Below, piece after piece: positions 39,354 through 41,635 of a stretch of 41,635 nucleotides of DNA. Source of the DNA: Methanobrevibacter sp. OttesenSCG-928-I08 (lineage in GTDB: Archaea; Methanobacteriota; Methanobacteria; Methanobacteriales; Methanobacteriaceae); contig JAJDHW010000002.1 in the NCBI GenBank assembly GCA_030266405.1, positions 1-41,635 of the forward strand, written 5' to 3'. A program made the position numbers and the translations under genes. Below the pieces are notes generated by a model. The model was not told the DNA's origin, ran no database searches, and saw only the letters and a list, made by a program, of their open reading frames with translations. Positions within the stretch are counted from its first letter, which is position 1. The number at the start of each line of letters is the position of its first letter.

Positions 39354-41551
39354 GAATATTGAACCATTTCTTCATCTTTTGTTGGTTTTATTTTTTCCAT
39401 AGCTTCTTTGAAGTATTTCATTTCTACTTTATCAACGTCTATATTATCTCTTAAAGCAAGCATTGCTGCTTCACGACATACTGCTTCAATGTCTGCACCA
39501 ACATATCCATCTGTTTTTTTAGCTAATTTTTCAAGATCTACATCTTTTGTAATAGGCATATTTTTAGTATGTACTTTAAAGATAGATTCTCTTCCTTCTT
39601 GATTTGGAGTTTCAACTTTAATGTGTCTATCAAATCTTCCAGGTCTCATAAGTCCTGCATCAAGAATATCTGGTCTATTAGTTGCAGCTATTATAGCTAC
39701 ATCTTCAAGTTCTTCCATTCCATCCATTTCTGTTAGAAGTTGATTAACTACTCTTTTAGTTACTCCACTATCTCCGTCTGCACCACTACGGGTACTAGCT
39801 ATTGAATCAATTTCATCGAAGAAAATTACAGTTGGAGCTGTTTGTTTTGCTTTTCTAAATACTTCTCTTATTCCTTTCTCAGAATCCCCTACCCATTTGG
39901 ATAATAATTCTGGTCCTTTAACTGATATGAAGTTAGCTTCACTTTCACTTGCTACTGCTTTTGCAAGTAATGTTTTACCAGTACCTGGAATTCCGTATAA
40001 TAGAACACCTTTAGGAGGTCTTATACCAAGTTTAACAAAGCTTTCTGGATGTTTTAATGGCCATTCTACTGCTTCTTGTAATTCTTGTTTAACATCTCCA
40101 AGTCCTCCAACATCATCCCATTTAACATCAGGAATTTGTACAAGAACTTCTCTTAAAGCAGAAGGTTGAATTTCTTTTAATGCTTCTTTAAAGTCTTTTT
40201 TAGTAACAATTACTTTTTTAAGCACTTCTTCTGGTATTTCTTCATCACTTTTAATATCTGGTATGATTCTTCTAACAACTCGCATTGCTGCTTCTCTACA
40301 TAGTGCTTCTAAATCTGCACCTACAAATCCATGAGTAGCGTCTGCTATTTTTTTCAAATCCACATCATCTGATATTGGCATACTTCTTGTGTGAATTTCA
40401 AGTACTTCTTTTCTCTCTTCTTTATCTGGAACACCAATTTCGATTTCACGATCAAATCTTCCTGGTCTTCTAAGTGCTTGATCTAAAGAGTCAGGTCTAT
40501 TAGTTGCACCAATAACAACTACTTGTCCTCTTGATTTAAGTCCATCCATTAAAGTTAAAAGTTGTGCAACTGTTCTTCTTTCAACTTCACCTTGAGTTTC
40601 TTCTCTTTTAGGAGCTATTGCATCTAATTCATCTATAAAAATAATAGATGGAGCATTTGCTTCAGCTTCTTCAAAGAATTCTCTTAAGTTTTCTTCAGAT
40701 CCACCTACATATTTACTCATGATTTCAGGACCATTAATTAATATAAAGTGAGCATCACTTTCACTTGCTACTGCTTTTGCAAGTAATGTTTTACCAGTAC
40801 CTGGAGGTCCATGCATCAAAACACCTTTTGGTGCAGCTATTCCTAATTTATCAAATAATTCTGGTCTTTTAAGAGGTATTTCAATCATTTCTCTGACTTT
40901 TTTAACTTCTTCTTTAAGACCACCAATATCTTCATAGCTAACATTTACTAAATTACTTACTCCTTCTATTTTAGAAACATCAACAGGAGCTTCATGTAAT
41001 TCTACTTGTGTTCCTGGCCCAATTCTAACAATTCCTCCAGGGTTAGTTGATACAACTGCAAATCTTATTTCTTTCATAGGTGATAAATCAAACATATTAT
41101 TAAATATGTTATCAATACTTCGTCCTGTCATTCCTGGTTGTAATCCTTGAGGGGATTTAATTCCAGAACCAATGATGTCTCCTTGTACCATGACTTTTCC
41201 TGCGAATAAACCATGGATATCACCTTGAACATGAATATTATGTTCTGTTGGTGCAAGTACTACTTTTTTAGCATCGACTGCATTGGCTTTTCGTATTATA
41301 ACTTCTTGTCCGATAGATGCACTAGAGTTTTTACGAATTAATCCATCAATTCTTATAACTTCTAGACCTATGTCTGCTTGAGAAGGTAATACGGTTGCTA
41401 CTGTCTTCTTACTGCCTTCAATTTCTATTAAATCTCTGTCTTGTAAGCCTAATTCACTCATAATATTAGGATCAAGTCTTGCAATTCCTTGACCAATATC
41501 TCCTTGTGATACGGCTTCTGCAACTTTTAAACTCATTTCTTCTTTAACCAT
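39350..41551 (-). CDS. cdc48: CDC48/VAT-type AAA+ ATPase
   Basis: Hexameric unfoldase related to p97/VAT that extracts and unfolds proteins for the proteasome. The 733-residue protein has an N-terminal double-psi barrel/N-domain (about 1-185) and two AAA modules: D1 with 'GPPGTGKT' and '[14 protein letters not shown]', D2 with 'GIPGTGKT' and '[14 protein letters not shown]', each followed by 'ATNRPD' and 'RRPGRFDR' or 'MRPGRFDR' arginine regions. D2 Walker A has Ile in place of the second-position Pro. The C-terminus ends in QYS. A GGAGAACGAT ribosome-binding site precedes the ATG; the promoter is in 41552-41635. Confidence 0.97.
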   Translation of the reverse strand: MVKEEMSLKVAEAVSQGDIGQGIARLDPNIMSELGLQDRDLIEIEGSKKTVATVLPSQADIGLEVIRIDGLIRKNSSASIGQEVIIRKANAVDAKKVVLAPTEHNIHVQGDIHGLFAGKVMVQGDIIGSGIKSPQGLQPGMTGRSIDNIFNNMFDLSPMKEIRFAVVSTNPGGIVRIGPGTQVELHEAPVDVSKIEGVSNLVNVSYEDIGGLKEEVKKVREMIEIPLKRPELFDKLGIAAPKGVLMHGPPGTGKTLLAKAVASESDAHFILINGPEIMSKYVGGSEENLREFFEEAEANAPSIIFIDELDAIAPKREETQGEVERRTVAQLLTLMDGLKSRGQVVVIGATNRPDSLDQALRRPGRFDREIEIGVPDKEERKEVLEIHTRSMPISDDVDLKKIADATHGFVGADLEALCREAAMRVVRRIIPDIKSDEEIPEEVLKKVIVTKKDFKEALKEIQPSALREVLVQIPDVKWDDVGGLGDVKQELQEAVEWPLKHPESFVKLGIRPPKGVLLYGIPGTGKTLLAKAVASESEANFISVKGPELLSKWVGDSEKGIREVFRKAKQTAPTVIFFDEIDSIASTRSGADGDSGVTKRVVNQLLTEMDGMEELEDVAIIAATNRPDILDAGLMRPGRFDRHIKVETPNQEGRESIFKVHTKNMPITKDVDLEKLAKKTDGYVGADIEAVCREAAMLALRDNIDVDKVEMKYFKEAMEKIKPTKDEEMVQYS

Positions 41552-41635
41552 CTTATCGTTCTCCTTTTCACGATTAATAAATGTAATTATATTTTAAAAT
41601 AAAAAAATAATAATAAATAATCTTTTAATAGAAGA
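41552..41635 (-). promoter_or_regulatory. Promoter region of cdc48
   Basis: AT-rich upstream region read on the minus strand. AAAAGGAGAACGAT is the ribosome-binding site next to ATG 41551; a TATA-like TTTAAAATATAATT lies about 40-55 bp upstream of it. The window ends here. Confidence 0.4.

Noticed and set aside
1-41635. tRNA or rRNA genes, prophage or integrative element
   Set aside because: No cloverleaf with a GGTTCRA-type T-loop, no rRNA-like GC-rich stretch, and no integrase or phage gene was seen when reading both strands by eye.

Overview
The window looks like chromosomal DNA of a methanogenic archaeon of the order Methanobacteriales, most likely Methanobrevibacter or a close relative. 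The DNA is very AT-rich. It carries archaeal-type ribosomal and translation proteins (S19e, L39e, L31e, L18Ae, S3Ae, aIF6), prefoldin, two Orc1/Cdc6-type genes, an ATP-dependent DNA ligase and a two-ATPase Cdc48. It also carries methanogen markers: MptE of methanopterin synthesis, a methanogenesis marker 8 (DUF2099) protein and a ferredoxin:thioredoxin reductase-rubredoxin fusion. This is inferred from gene content; no rRNA or tRNA was seen.

Layout. (1) 61-5469: a translation and secretion block: RNase P subunit Rnp4, a CRM-domain RNA-binding protein, S19e, PDCD5-like protein, PP-loop ATPase, L39e, L31e, aIF6, L18Ae and prefoldin alpha, a stem-loop/T-tract terminator, then FtsY. (2) 5472-10443: an NSS transporter, CapA-like protein, a tautomerase, dUTPase and an orphan thiamine-diphosphate enzyme. 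(3) 10447-13087 (minus): a hypothetical gene, DUF2953, a GerW/YtfJ-like protein and a class V aminotransferase. (4) 13212-18582: MptE, Orc1/Cdc6, a compact structured noncoding element, a small membrane protein, archease, DUF4064, RtcB and a methylthiopurine phosphorylase. (5) 18586-21938: XRE/DUF2178 pair, iron-sulfur flavoprotein and NifX-like protein, a structured intergenic region, S3Ae and DUF92. (6) 22048-30983: central carbon and sugar-nucleotide metabolism (ApgM, GlmM, GlmU-like, gamma-carbonic-anhydrase-like, HisC, NrdG activase, an ASCH-TPR fusion, a second phosphohexomutase). (7) 31046-36147 (minus): OB-fold membrane protein, an 869-bp gene-poor stretch, DNA ligase, FTR-rubredoxin, glutaredoxin-like protein and ThiC. 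(8) 36194-41551: CBS protein, marker 8, a short Cdc6-like gene, repeats, a nitroreductase and Cdc48.

The most interesting region is 31501-32280. It holds two tandem copies of a unit about 370 bp long, repeating every 410 bp with no indels over the aligned part. Each copy has a TATA-like box, a core that folds into a three-way junction, and a T-rich end. By hand count the cores differ at 25 of 105 positions. Every difference is in an unpaired position or preserves pairing, and three base pairs change on both sides. This is strong internal evidence for a structured RNA transcribed from the plus strand, and I do not recognise the family. Copy 1 also overlaps an amphipathic peptide reading frame that is broken in copy 2, so an arrangement like a tandem type I toxin locus is a weaker alternative.

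Secondary points of interest are a Cdc6 paralogue without its winged-helix domain, with a possible out-of-frame remnant followed by three 9-bp repeats exactly 19 bp apart; a ~101-nt element closed by a perfect 13-bp stem beside the full-length cdc6; a chain of hairpins upstream of the S3Ae gene; and repeated FFSKF motifs in the acidic N-terminus of FtsY.
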